This document shows, piece after piece, positions 1 to 6,517 of a stretch of DNA of 7,043 bases (its first letter is position 1; each line of letters starts with the position of its first letter). This DNA is from Pseudomonadota bacterium (GTDB taxonomy: Bacteria; Pseudomonadota; Gammaproteobacteria; Burkholderiales; Ferrovaceae), in NCBI GenBank assembly GCA_021804345.1, contig JAJZHV010000057.1, positions 1-7,043 on the forward strand. The letters run 5' to 3'. Made by a program: the position numbers and the translations under genes. The notes under the pieces were generated by a model. That model saw only the letters and a program-made list of their open reading frames with translations. It was not told where the DNA came from and ran no database searches.

Positions 1-1086
1 GCGCGCCATGACCTCGGCCGCTTGCAAGCGCGCCATGGTGCGTGCAGCCTGGGCCATGCCTAGCAATACCGGGCGCGTCAGCTGACTCAACCATTGGGCT
101 AGGCTCTCCGGAGCCAATTCCGCCTGGGTCATCACGCAGGCCGCGCCCGCCTGTTCCAGAAAGCGCGCATTGACCCGTTGATGATCATCCACCGCTGCCG
201 GGAAGGGAACCAGGAGGCTGCCCACTCCAGCGGCGGCCAGCTCCGCCACCGTCAAGGCCCCAGAACGGCATATAACTAGATCGCAGGCCCCATAAGCCGC
301 TGCCATATCCTCGATAAAGGGGCATAAGTCCGCCTGTACGGCCGCATCGGCATAGGCCGTTTGCAACCGTTCCATCCAGCGGGAGCCGCCCTGATGCCGC
401 ACCCGGGGACGCAGGGTTTCCGGAATCAATGCCAAGGCCTGGGGAATGACCGTGTTGAGCGCCAGTGCGCCCTGGCTTCCCCCCAGCACCAGAATCTGCA
501 GCACCCCTACGCGTGCTCTAAAGCGCTGTTCGGGCGGCGCTAGGGCAGCAATATCCGGGCGCACCGGGTTACCCACCCATTGCACCGCCTTGGGCGTGCG
601 CAACCAGCGCGCCAAAGGATGTGCCGAAGGGGCCTGAAAAGCCTGGGGAAAGCCCTCATACACGCGTGTGGCCCAAGGCCCCAGCAAACGATTGGTGAGT
701 CCCGCCACAGCGTTTTGTTCGTGCACAATCAGGGGACGCTGCAGCAGCAACGCCATCAGTCCGCCTGGAAATCCGGCAAACCCACCGAATCCCACCACCA
801 CGTCGGGGCGCTGGCGCAACAGGACTCCTAGGCTTTGTACACAAGCCCTCAACACCATAAACGGACCCCACAGCACCCGCATCAGGCTCTTGCCACGCAC
901 CCCAGCCACTGTCACGGTTTCTAGAGGAATGCCTTGGGCTGGCACCAGCCGCGCCTCGATTCCCGTAGCGGTTCCCAGCCAGACGACACGCCAGCCCTGA
1001 TCCTGCAACACGCGTGCCAAGGCCAGCGCCGGAAACACATGCCCGCCAGTTCCACCTGCCATAATCAGGGCAGAGCGCGCGTTCAT
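1..1086 (-). CDS. murG: UDP-GlcNAc:undecaprenyl-PP-MurNAc-pentapeptide GlcNAc transferase (MurG), extreme C-terminus outside window
   Basis: Peripheral membrane GT-B glycosyltransferase that adds GlcNAc to lipid I to give lipid II. I translated this frame by hand: it begins MNARSALIMAGGTGGHVFPALA and stays open for 362 codons to the left edge. That already equals the usual family length, so only a few residues and the stop are likely missing. Visible motifs are the first glycine loop GGTGGH (11-16), VVVGFGGFAGFPGGLMA (residues about 96-112), HEQNAVAGLTN (122-132), the second glycine loop LGGSQGA (201-207), and CRSGALTVAE (273-282). In the last, the final Glu matches the residue that holds the UDP-GlcNAc ribose in E. 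coli MurG. The start ATG overlaps the ftsW TGA as ATGA. The frame contains no stop or frameshift. MurC and Ddl would be the expected next genes, by analogy with known clusters. Confidence 0.96.
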   Translation of the reverse strand, partial: MNARSALIMAGGTGGHVFPALALARVLQDQGWRVVWLGTATGIEARLVPAQGIPLETVTVAGVRGKSLMRVLWGPFMVLRACVQSLGVLLRQRPDVVVGFGGFAGFPGGLMALLLQRPLIVHEQNAVAGLTNRLLGPWATRVYEGFPQAFQAPSAHPLARWLRTPKAVQWVGNPVRPDIAALAPPEQRFRARVGVLQILVLGGSQGALALNTVIPQALALIPETLRPRVRHQGGSRWMERLQTAYADAAVQADLCPFIEDMAAAYGACDLVICRSGALTVAELAAAGVGSLLVPFPAAVDDHQRVNARFLEQAGAACVMTQAELAPESLAQWLSQLTRPVLLGMAQAARTMARLQAAEVMAR

Positions 1087-2243
1087 GGCGACCCCCGGCG
1101 CAGCATTTGGCGCGATTCAAAATCCACGCGCAGGAGAACCGCCAGGGCCACCACATTAGCCACGATGCCACTGCCGCCATAACTGAGCAGAGGCAGGGTC
1201 AGCCCCTTGGTAGGCAGCATGCCCATGTTGACCCCCATGTTCACCACGGTCTGCACGGCAAACCACACCCCAATGCCCTGGGCGGTCAAGGCGGCAAAAT
1301 AACGCTCCATGCTGGCAGCGCGATTACCGATAGAAAAGGCGCGCCACACCAAAAACACGAACAGGGCAATGGTGAACAGGACCCCCACAAACCCTAATTC
1401 CTCGGCAATGACCGCCATCAGAAAGTCGGTATGCGCTTCTGGCAGATACAGCTGTTTTTCCACGCTGGCTCCCAGTCCCACCCCCATCCAACCCCCATGT
1501 CCAAATGCGATCAACGCATGGGTCAACTGATAACCCTTGCCAAAGGGATCGGCCCAGGGATTCCAGAACCAGACGAGACGGTTGAAGCGATAGGGGGAAA
1601 GCACCACAAGCAATACAAATCCGATCGTCAGCAAGGCCATCAACACCACAAACAAGCGCCAGTTAAGCCCCCCCAAAAACAGGATGGCTGCGGTAATGGC
1701 TGTCATGACCGCCAAGGCACCAAAGTCGGGCTCTCGCAACAGCAAAAACCCCACCAGAAACATGACCACTCCCATGGGGAAAAACCCCTTCTTGAAACTA
1801 TGCATGAAGGCTGCCTTGCGCACGGTGTAATCGGCGGCATAGAGCACCACGGCAAATTTCATGAACTCCGAGGGCTGCAGATTGATCAGCCCCAAGGACA
1901 GCCAGCGCCGACTGCCATTCACTTCCTTGCCCAGTCCAGGGACAAGTACCAGCAGCAAACCTGCCAGACCCAACCCAAACAGCCAGGGTGCCATGCTCTG
2001 CCAACGCTGCACCGGCACCTGAAAGGCGGCAGCGCCGGCCACCAAGGCTGTGGCCACATAGGCCAACTGCCGCACGAAGAAATAACTGGAACGATAACCA
2101 ATGTGACGATCGGCCTCGGCCGAGGCGATGGAAGCGGAATACACCATCACGACGCCCAGGGCCAGCAGGGTCAGCACGATCCACAGCAGGGTGCGATCAT
2201 ATTCCGCGCGCAGCAAACGCGGAGTGGCCAGAGTACTCATCAT
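1083..2243 (-). CDS. ftsW: SEDS peptidoglycan glycosyltransferase FtsW
   Basis: Polytopic inner-membrane protein of the divisome. SEDS proteins polymerise lipid II into glycan strands; FtsW does so at the septum with the transpeptidase FtsI (PBP3). The 386 residues give about ten hydrophobic segments after a short cytoplasmic lead. Motifs include MVYSASIAS (33-41), NGSRRWLSLGLINLQPSEFMK (109-129), REPDFG (170-175) and YQLTHALIAFGHGGWMGVGLG (238-258). These are followed by KQLYLPEAHTDFLMAVIAEELG (263-284), whose Asp273 corresponds to the conserved catalytic aspartate of SEDS proteins, and LPLLSYGGSG (350-359). FtsW rather than RodA is favoured by the position between murD and murG and by the LPEAHTDF wording. 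The start ATG overlaps the murD stop as ATGA, which suggests translational coupling; a second ATG follows at once. The upstream Shine-Dalgarno match is weak. A seven-base G run lies at 1674-1668 with the frame intact. Confidence 0.97.
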   Translation of the reverse strand: MMSTLATPRLLRAEYDRTLLWIVLTLLALGVVMVYSASIASAEADRHIGYRSSYFFVRQLAYVATALVAGAAAFQVPVQRWQSMAPWLFGLGLAGLLLVLVPGLGKEVNGSRRWLSLGLINLQPSEFMKFAVVLYAADYTVRKAAFMHSFKKGFFPMGVVMFLVGFLLLREPDFGALAVMTAITAAILFLGGLNWRLFVVLMALLTIGFVLLVVLSPYRFNRLVWFWNPWADPFGKGYQLTHALIAFGHGGWMGVGLGASVEKQLYLPEAHTDFLMAVIAEELGFVGVLFTIALFVFLVWRAFSIGNRAASMERYFAALTAQGIGVWFAVQTVVNMGVNMGMLPTKGLTLPLLSYGGSGIVANVVALAVLLRVDFESRQMLRRGSP

Positions 2244-3745
2244 GGCTGAGATCCCGAATGGTCCGTGGCCGCCTGGGAATCCCCATCGGGCGCCAGGGCC
2301 TGAACGGCCTGGATGAATACCTGGGCGCGGTGCTGGTAATCCCGAAACATGTCAAAGCTGGCACAAGCCGGTGACAGAAGGACCTGATCGCCGGCTTGTG
2401 CACATTCCCCCGCCCACTTCACCGCCTGCTCCAGGCTTCCGGCCAGGTGCTGGGGCACGGGGCAGCCTTCCAATGCACGACGAATTCGCCCGGCGTCGCG
2501 TCCAATCAGAATCACAGCACGCCCATTGCGCGCCAGGGCGGGTTTGAGGGGTGCAAAATCCTGCCCCTTGCCGTCCCCACCGGCAATCAGCACCACCGGC
2601 CCCGCCAGTCCGGTCAAAGCGGCCACTGTGGCCCCCACGTTGGTTCCCTTGGAGTCATCCAAATAGGTAACCCCATTGATCCGGGCCACCCATTCCACCC
2701 GATGGGGTAGACCCTTGAAGCCCTGTACCACCGGAACCGAGATGCGGCGTGCAATCCCCAGCGCATCCGCCAACGCCAGGGCGGCCATGACATTGGCCAC
2801 GTTGTGCAAACCTTGCAGGGCTAAACGGTCGGTGCGCAATACCTGTTCCTGACCACAGCATATCCACGCGGGCGCCGGCGCGGTTTGCTGTGTTTGCACA
2901 ATGGGTTGCAAACCCCAATTGCCCGGCGCATCGGGGGCATCCAAGCCAAAACCGAGGCATTTCCGGGCTGTATGCAGGGCCCCCTCGTGCTGCGCCTGGG
3001 CATCGGCCATAGAGCGAGACCAGGGGTCCTGACGATTGACCACCTGCAGGGCACAATGCCTGAAAATTCGTGCTTTGGCGCCCGCATAGGCTGCCATGTG
3101 GGCATATCGGTCCAGATGATCCTCGGTGACATTGAGCACGGTCCCGGCCAGCAGTTGCAAGGTATGCGTGGTTTCCAGCTGAAAACTGGACAATTCCAGC
3201 ACATACACCTCAGCCGGGCCCAGGGTGTGCAGCCCCTCCAGCACCGGAGTGCCAATATTGCCAAGCACCTGGCAGGACAGCCCGGCAGCACGAGCAATTT
3301 CTCCCACTAGAGTGGTTACGGTGGTCTTGCCATTGGAACCGGTAATGGCCACCACGCGCGGTGGGGTGGACCAGGACTGCACCGTGCGCGCAAACAGCTC
3401 CACATCCCCCAGTACCTCCTGGCCCCGCGCTAGGGCCGCCTGCAGGGCTGGCGTGGACAAGGGGACTCCAGGGCTGGCCACGATCAGGGAGGCCGATTGC
3501 AGCAAGACATCGGTCAACGCCCCGCAATGCAATGCCACCTGTGGATACTCCCGCCCCAGGGTGGCCGCATGGGGGGGGTTGGCACGCGTATCCGCAACGC
3601 TCACCCGGGCCCCCTGCGCCAGCAACCAGTGCACACAGGACAGGCCGGTATCGCCCAAACCCAATACCAGCACCGACTGATCCCGCAGCCAGGAATCTGG
3701 TGGCGAGAGAGAATAAGGGGCGGGGTGATTAGCGGTCATCAGCAT
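2240..3745 (-). CDS. murD: UDP-MurNAc-L-alanine:D-glutamate ligase (MurD)
   Basis: Cytoplasmic Mur ligase that adds D-glutamate to UDP-MurNAc-L-alanine using ATP. The N-terminal Rossmann-like domain shows VLVLGLGDTGLSCVHWL (25-41) and ASPGVPLSTPAL (90-101). The ATPase domain has the P-loop GSNGKTT (136-142), ELSSFQLE (184-191), NVTEDHLDRY (205-214) and AKARIF (223-228), whose Lys224 matches the carbamylated lysine of the family. The C-terminal domain has LDDSKGTNVGAT (362-373), IAGGDGKGQDF (387-397) and LLSPACASFDMFRDYQHRAQVF (456-477). At 501 residues it is about 60 longer than E. coli MurD. The excess lies in an expanded segment around 245-300, an N-terminal lead and a polar tail of about 16 residues, as is common in betaproteobacterial forms. 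Starts at 3745 or 3739 (third codon, also ATG) are both possible; no good Shine-Dalgarno is seen, so coupling to mraY is likely. Confidence 0.97.
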   Translation of the reverse strand: MLMTANHPAPYSLSPPDSWLRDQSVLVLGLGDTGLSCVHWLLAQGARVSVADTRANPPHAATLGREYPQVALHCGALTDVLLQSASLIVASPGVPLSTPALQAALARGQEVLGDVELFARTVQSWSTPPRVVAITGSNGKTTVTTLVGEIARAAGLSCQVLGNIGTPVLEGLHTLGPAEVYVLELSSFQLETTHTLQLLAGTVLNVTEDHLDRYAHMAAYAGAKARIFRHCALQVVNRQDPWSRSMADAQAQHEGALHTARKCLGFGLDAPDAPGNWGLQPIVQTQQTAPAPAWICCGQEQVLRTDRLALQGLHNVANVMAALALADALGIARRISVPVVQGFKGLPHRVEWVARINGVTYLDDSKGTNVGATVAALTGLAGPVVLIAGGDGKGQDFAPLKPALARNGRAVILIGRDAGRIRRALEGCPVPQHLAGSLEQAVKWAGECAQAGDQVLLSPACASFDMFRDYQHRAQVFIQAVQALAPDGDSQAATDHSGSQP

Positions 3746-4831
3746 TTACCGAATCTTGAGCGTGGATAAACCAGCCAGGATCAGAATGATGGTAATGATC
3801 CAGAAGCGCACCACCACCTGCGTTTCCTTCCAGCCCTTCAATTCAAAATGGTGGTGCACCGGAGCCATGCGAAAAATGCGATTGCCCGTCAGCTTGAAGG
3901 AAGCCACCTGCAACACCACGGACAGGGTTTCCAACACGAATACTCCGCCCATCACAAACAGCACGATCTCCTGCCGCACGATGACTGCCACCAGCCCCAG
4001 GGCTGCACCCAGAGCGAGCGCCCCCACGTCCCCCATAAAAACCTCGGCAGGATAAGCGTTGAACCACAAAAACCCCAACCCGGCTCCGGTCATGGCAGCA
4101 CAAAACACCACAAGCTCTCCTGCCCCGGGGATGCTGGGAAACGCCAGATACAAGGCAAACACTTTATTCCCCGCCACATAGGCAAATACCGCCAAGGCTG
4201 CAGAAATCATGGCTGTGGGCATGATGGCCAGGCCATCCAGGCCATCCGTCAGGTTGACTGCGTTGCTGGTGCCCACCACCACAAAGTAGGTCAATATCAC
4301 AAAACCAACCCCCCCCAGCGGTAACGTGACGGTTTTGAAAAAGGGCACGATCAGCTGGGTCTCGGCGGGAGTCGTTGCCATCTGCAGCAGCAGTACTGCA
4401 ACTATCAGGGCAATCACCGACTGCCAGAACATTTTGGCCCGAGCAGAAAGACCCTTGGGGTTGCGATAGACCACCTTGCGATAATCATCCACCCAGCCAA
4501 TGACCCCATACCCCAGCATGGTGGCCAGCACCAGCCAAACATAGCGGTTGGACAGATCCGCCCACAGCACGGTAGTGACGGTGATGGCCACCAGAATCAG
4601 GGCTCCGCCCATGGTGGGGGTTCCACTTTTGACCAGATGGCTTTGTGGTCCATCTTCGCGCACCGCCTGTCCGATTTTGTAGACGGTGAGCTTGCGAATC
4701 ATGGAAGGACCCACTAGAAAGGAAATGGTGAGCGAAGTGAGCATGGCCAATACGGCGCGCAGGGTGATGTATTCGAAGACATGAAAGCCCCGTACCCCCT
4801 GCGCCAGCCAATGAAACAGCATCAACAGCAT
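3746..4831 (-). CDS. mraY: Phospho-N-acetylmuramoyl-pentapeptide-transferase (MraY, translocase I)
   Basis: Integral inner-membrane enzyme that transfers phospho-MurNAc-pentapeptide from UDP to undecaprenyl phosphate, making lipid I. The 361 residues match the E. coli enzyme (360) almost exactly, and about ten hydrophobic segments are visible. Family motifs appear in order: [16 protein letters not shown] (61-76), VDDYRKV (114-120) with the catalytic Asp pair 115-116, and [14 protein letters not shown] (124-137). Further on are [13 protein letters not shown] (190-202), [19 protein letters not shown] (257-275) with Asp268, and [11 protein letters not shown] (324-334) with the His cluster 326-328. 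No key residue is missing. Its stop TAA abuts the murD ATG with no gap. An eight-base G run (coding strand, 4316-4309) encodes part of PLGGVG near residue 174; the frame is intact across it. Confidence 0.98.
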   Translation of the reverse strand: MLLMLFHWLAQGVRGFHVFEYITLRAVLAMLTSLTISFLVGPSMIRKLTVYKIGQAVREDGPQSHLVKSGTPTMGGALILVAITVTTVLWADLSNRYVWLVLATMLGYGVIGWVDDYRKVVYRNPKGLSARAKMFWQSVIALIVAVLLLQMATTPAETQLIVPFFKTVTLPLGGVGFVILTYFVVVGTSNAVNLTDGLDGLAIMPTAMISAALAVFAYVAGNKVFALYLAFPSIPGAGELVVFCAAMTGAGLGFLWFNAYPAEVFMGDVGALALGAALGLVAVIVRQEIVLFVMGGVFVLETLSVVLQVASFKLTGNRIFRMAPVHHHFELKGWKETQVVVRFWIITIILILAGLSTLKIR

Positions 4832-4837
4832 GAAAAA

Positions 4838-4842
4838 CTCCC
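4838..4842 (-). promoter_or_regulatory. Ribosome binding site of mraY (GGGAG)
   Basis: GGGAG is followed by TTTTTC and then the ATG at 4831, a spacing of 6 bases. It fixes the mraY start, which also agrees with the usual family length. mraY is separated from the gene before it, so its initiation is probably independent and not coupled. Confidence 0.75.
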
Positions 4843-4858
4843 GCCCTCACCCCGCCCC
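4840..4858 (-). promoter_or_regulatory. Putative RNA G-quadruplex motif overlapping the mraY ribosome binding site
   Basis: The coding strand reads GGGGCGGGGTGAGGGCGGG: four runs of three or more G separated by loops of 1, 3 and 1 bases. This satisfies the standard G3+N1-7 quadruplex pattern, and short loops are known to favour stability. The last G run is part of the GGGAG Shine-Dalgarno sequence of mraY, so folding would compete with ribosome binding. The motif is seen directly; a regulatory role is inference, and a chance G-rich ribosome binding region is the alternative. Confidence 0.45.
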
Positions 4859-4913
4859 AGACTGATTACCAAGGCCACCGCACCCAATTCCGCCCGTTTC
4901 CGGCCTGATGCCC

Positions 4914-6356
4914 TCATGCCAGCAATCCCTGCACCACGCGCTCCATCTGCATGAAGCGCGAGCCCTTCACCAGCACCACCAGACGCCCGTTCATGCGTTC
5001 CCGCAGGTTTTGTACCAGTGCCACTCGCGAAGTAAAGTGCTGCGCGCCAGAACCAAACACCCGGCTGGTTTCGCTACTGAGCTCCCCCAAGGTTAGGCAC
5101 TCTTCGATGCCGACCTGGCGTGCATAGCGACCCAGCTCGGCATGCAACTGATGCGCCGCATGACCCAGTTCTCCCAGATCACCCAACACCAGCACCCGCT
5201 GGCCAGGATGCTCTGCCAGCACGTCGATGGCGGCCATCACCGAATCGGGATTGGCATTATAGGTGTCATCCAGAACGTAAGCGCCATTGGCCGCCAGGTT
5301 CAGTTGCAGCCGCCCCTTGATGCCGGCATAGGTTTCCAGCCCCTGGGCAATGGCCGCCAGACCGATACCTGCCGCATAAGCCACGGCACTGGCAGCCAGC
5401 GCATTGACCTGATTATGTCGACCCAATACCTTTAACCGTACATCCCGAATGCCTTCGGGCAGGCCGATGCGGAGTCGGTTTTCTGTGACAGAACTGGCCA
5501 AGCTCTGACCCCACACCCGGGGCCCTGCATCAGTCACAGGATCCGCGCCCTGGGAAGGGTTGCTCGACCCGTGGGATACCCACTGGGTATCGGGCGACAG
5601 AAGGGCAAATTGCACCAGATCATGACCCTGTGTGGCCTGCAGCAGAATCGGATGTTGTGCACCAGCAGCGGGCAGTACCGCCACTCCACCCGGCGTCAGC
5701 CCTTCAAAAATTTCCGCTTTGGCCCGCGCCACCCCGTCCACTCCACCCAACAGTCCCACATGTGCGCGTTGCACATTGTTGACCAGTGCCACCTGAGGCA
5801 AGGCCACCCGGGTCATGTGCGCAATCTCTCCAGCATGGTTCATGCCCATTTCCACCACCGCCCAGCGATGACCAGGGCGCAGGCGCAGCAAGGTCAGGGG
5901 TAGGCCCAGGGTATTATTGAGATTGCCCTCGGTAGCTAGCACCTGCAGTGCCGGATCACCACCCTGTTGAGCCACATGGGCCGACACAATGGCCGTGAGC
6001 ATTTCCTTGACCGTGGTCTTGCCGTTACTGCCTGTCACCGCCAGTACTGCAGGATTGATGGCCAGCCGCCAGGCGCGCGCCAGAGCACTCAGCGCCTGGT
6101 CGGTGGAATGCACCAGCAGCAGACGATCCAGTAATTCAAAATGCGCTCTGGGTACATGGTCCACGATCGCACCCACTGCCCCTGCCGCCAGAGCACTGGC
6201 CACATAATCATGCCCATCGAAGTTCTGGCCGCGCAGGGCCACGAACAGATCCCCCGCCTGTACTTGGCGCGAATCGGTGCAAACGCGCTGTACAGCCTGA
6301 GCGCGACCAGTGGTTTCCAAGCCCAGCCACTGACGTGCTTGATCCAGGGTCATCAT
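4914..6356 (-). CDS. murF: UDP-MurNAc-tripeptide:D-alanyl-D-alanine ligase (MurF)
   Basis: Cytoplasmic ATP-dependent ligase that joins D-Ala-D-Ala to UDP-MurNAc-tripeptide, completing the soluble pentapeptide precursor. With the chosen start the protein has 480 residues, slightly longer than the E. coli enzyme. The N-terminal substrate domain carries CTDSRQVQAGDLFVAL (26-41) and GQNFDGHDY (43-51). The central ATPase domain has the P-loop GSNGKTT (109-115), EMGMNHAGEI (169-178) and NNVQRAHVG (193-201). GRHNQVNALAA (312-322) leads to the C-terminal domain with YNANPDS (366-372), GDLGELG (392-398) and VKGSRFMQMERVV (463-475). Residues 252-290 look like an enlarged polar loop before the GRHN motif. 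The start was set at 6356 because MMTLDQARQWL aligns with the family N-terminus and AGGAG precedes it. The frame is open upstream to 6542, and starts at 6398 or 6521 would add 14 or 55 residues. Family assignment is secure; the start is not. Confidence 0.95.
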   Translation of the reverse strand: MMTLDQARQWLGLETTGRAQAVQRVCTDSRQVQAGDLFVALRGQNFDGHDYVASALAAGAVGAIVDHVPRAHFELLDRLLLVHSTDQALSALARAWRLAINPAVLAVTGSNGKTTVKEMLTAIVSAHVAQQGGDPALQVLATEGNLNNTLGLPLTLLRLRPGHRWAVVEMGMNHAGEIAHMTRVALPQVALVNNVQRAHVGLLGGVDGVARAKAEIFEGLTPGGVAVLPAAGAQHPILLQATQGHDLVQFALLSPDTQWVSHGSSNPSQGADPVTDAGPRVWGQSLASSVTENRLRIGLPEGIRDVRLKVLGRHNQVNALAASAVAYAAGIGLAAIAQGLETYAGIKGRLQLNLAANGAYVLDDTYNANPDSVMAAIDVLAEHPGQRVLVLGDLGELGHAAHQLHAELGRYARQVGIEECLTLGELSSETSRVFGSGAQHFTSRVALVQNLRERMNGRLVVLVKGSRFMQMERVVQGLLA

Positions 6357-6517
6357 CTGATTGTCACTCCTGACGTGGTGTGCTTCACATGTGTCCATTG
6401 CCGAGTCCCCTCTGTAAACAGGTCCAACCCCTGCCTGCGCGGCCGTGTTGCCCCCATTGAAAAACCGGTGCGCCATCAGCCCACTTTGCCAAACAACACT
6501 GTGGTGTGTGCCCCGAC
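6357..6517 (-). other. murE-murF junction, 161 bases, open in the murF frame
   Basis: This stretch lies between the murE stop and the first codon that matches the MurF family. It has no stop in the murF frame, so it is either an untranslated spacer or a 55-residue N-terminal extension of MurF. Candidate starts in that frame are an ATG at 6521 (ATGA overlap with the murE stop, preceded by AGGGGG), an ATG at 6398 (preceded by AGAGGGGA, 7 bases away) and the ATG at 6356 (preceded by AGGAG, 10 bases away). The predicted extension has no recognisable domain, signal peptide or membrane segment. I looked for a sigma70-type promoter and for a hairpin with a T-run and saw neither. Confidence 0.6.
6367..6371 (-). 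promoter_or_regulatory. Probable ribosome binding site of murF (AGGAG)
   Basis: AGGAG lies 10 bases before the ATG at 6356, followed directly by a second ATG. It supports the start that agrees with the usual MurF N-terminus. A competing purine-rich site (6413-6406) serves the in-frame ATG at 6398, so this choice is not certain. Confidence 0.55.

Larger units (their letters stand above)
4832..4913 (-). other. murF-mraY spacer, 82 bases, G-rich on the coding strand
   Basis: This is the one clear intergenic gap in the visible cluster, between the murF stop (4916-4914) and the mraY ATG (4831). An in-frame TGA upstream of mraY (4849-4847) rules out a nearby longer MraY start. No convincing promoter or terminator hairpin is visible. 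The mraY-proximal third consists mostly of runs of G, described separately. Confidence 0.7.

Noticed and set aside
656..1180. Minus-strand open frame of 174 codons across the ftsW/murG junction
   Set aside because: It is out of frame with both genes; the murG frame read by hand carries every MurG motif through this stretch.
1776..1788. Hairpin-like GGGGAAAAACCCC
   Set aside because: The stem is only four base pairs and it lies in the middle of ftsW coding sequence, so it is not a credible terminator.
1431..2249. Long open frame on the plus strand (272 codons)
   Set aside because: It lies wholly antisense to ftsW, is rich in His, Gln and Gly as expected from the complement of a hydrophobic gene, and shows no motif.
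6364..6375. Small inverted repeat GTCA/TGAC around the murF AGGAG
   Set aside because: Four-base arms are too short to distinguish from chance, and no second copy was found nearby.
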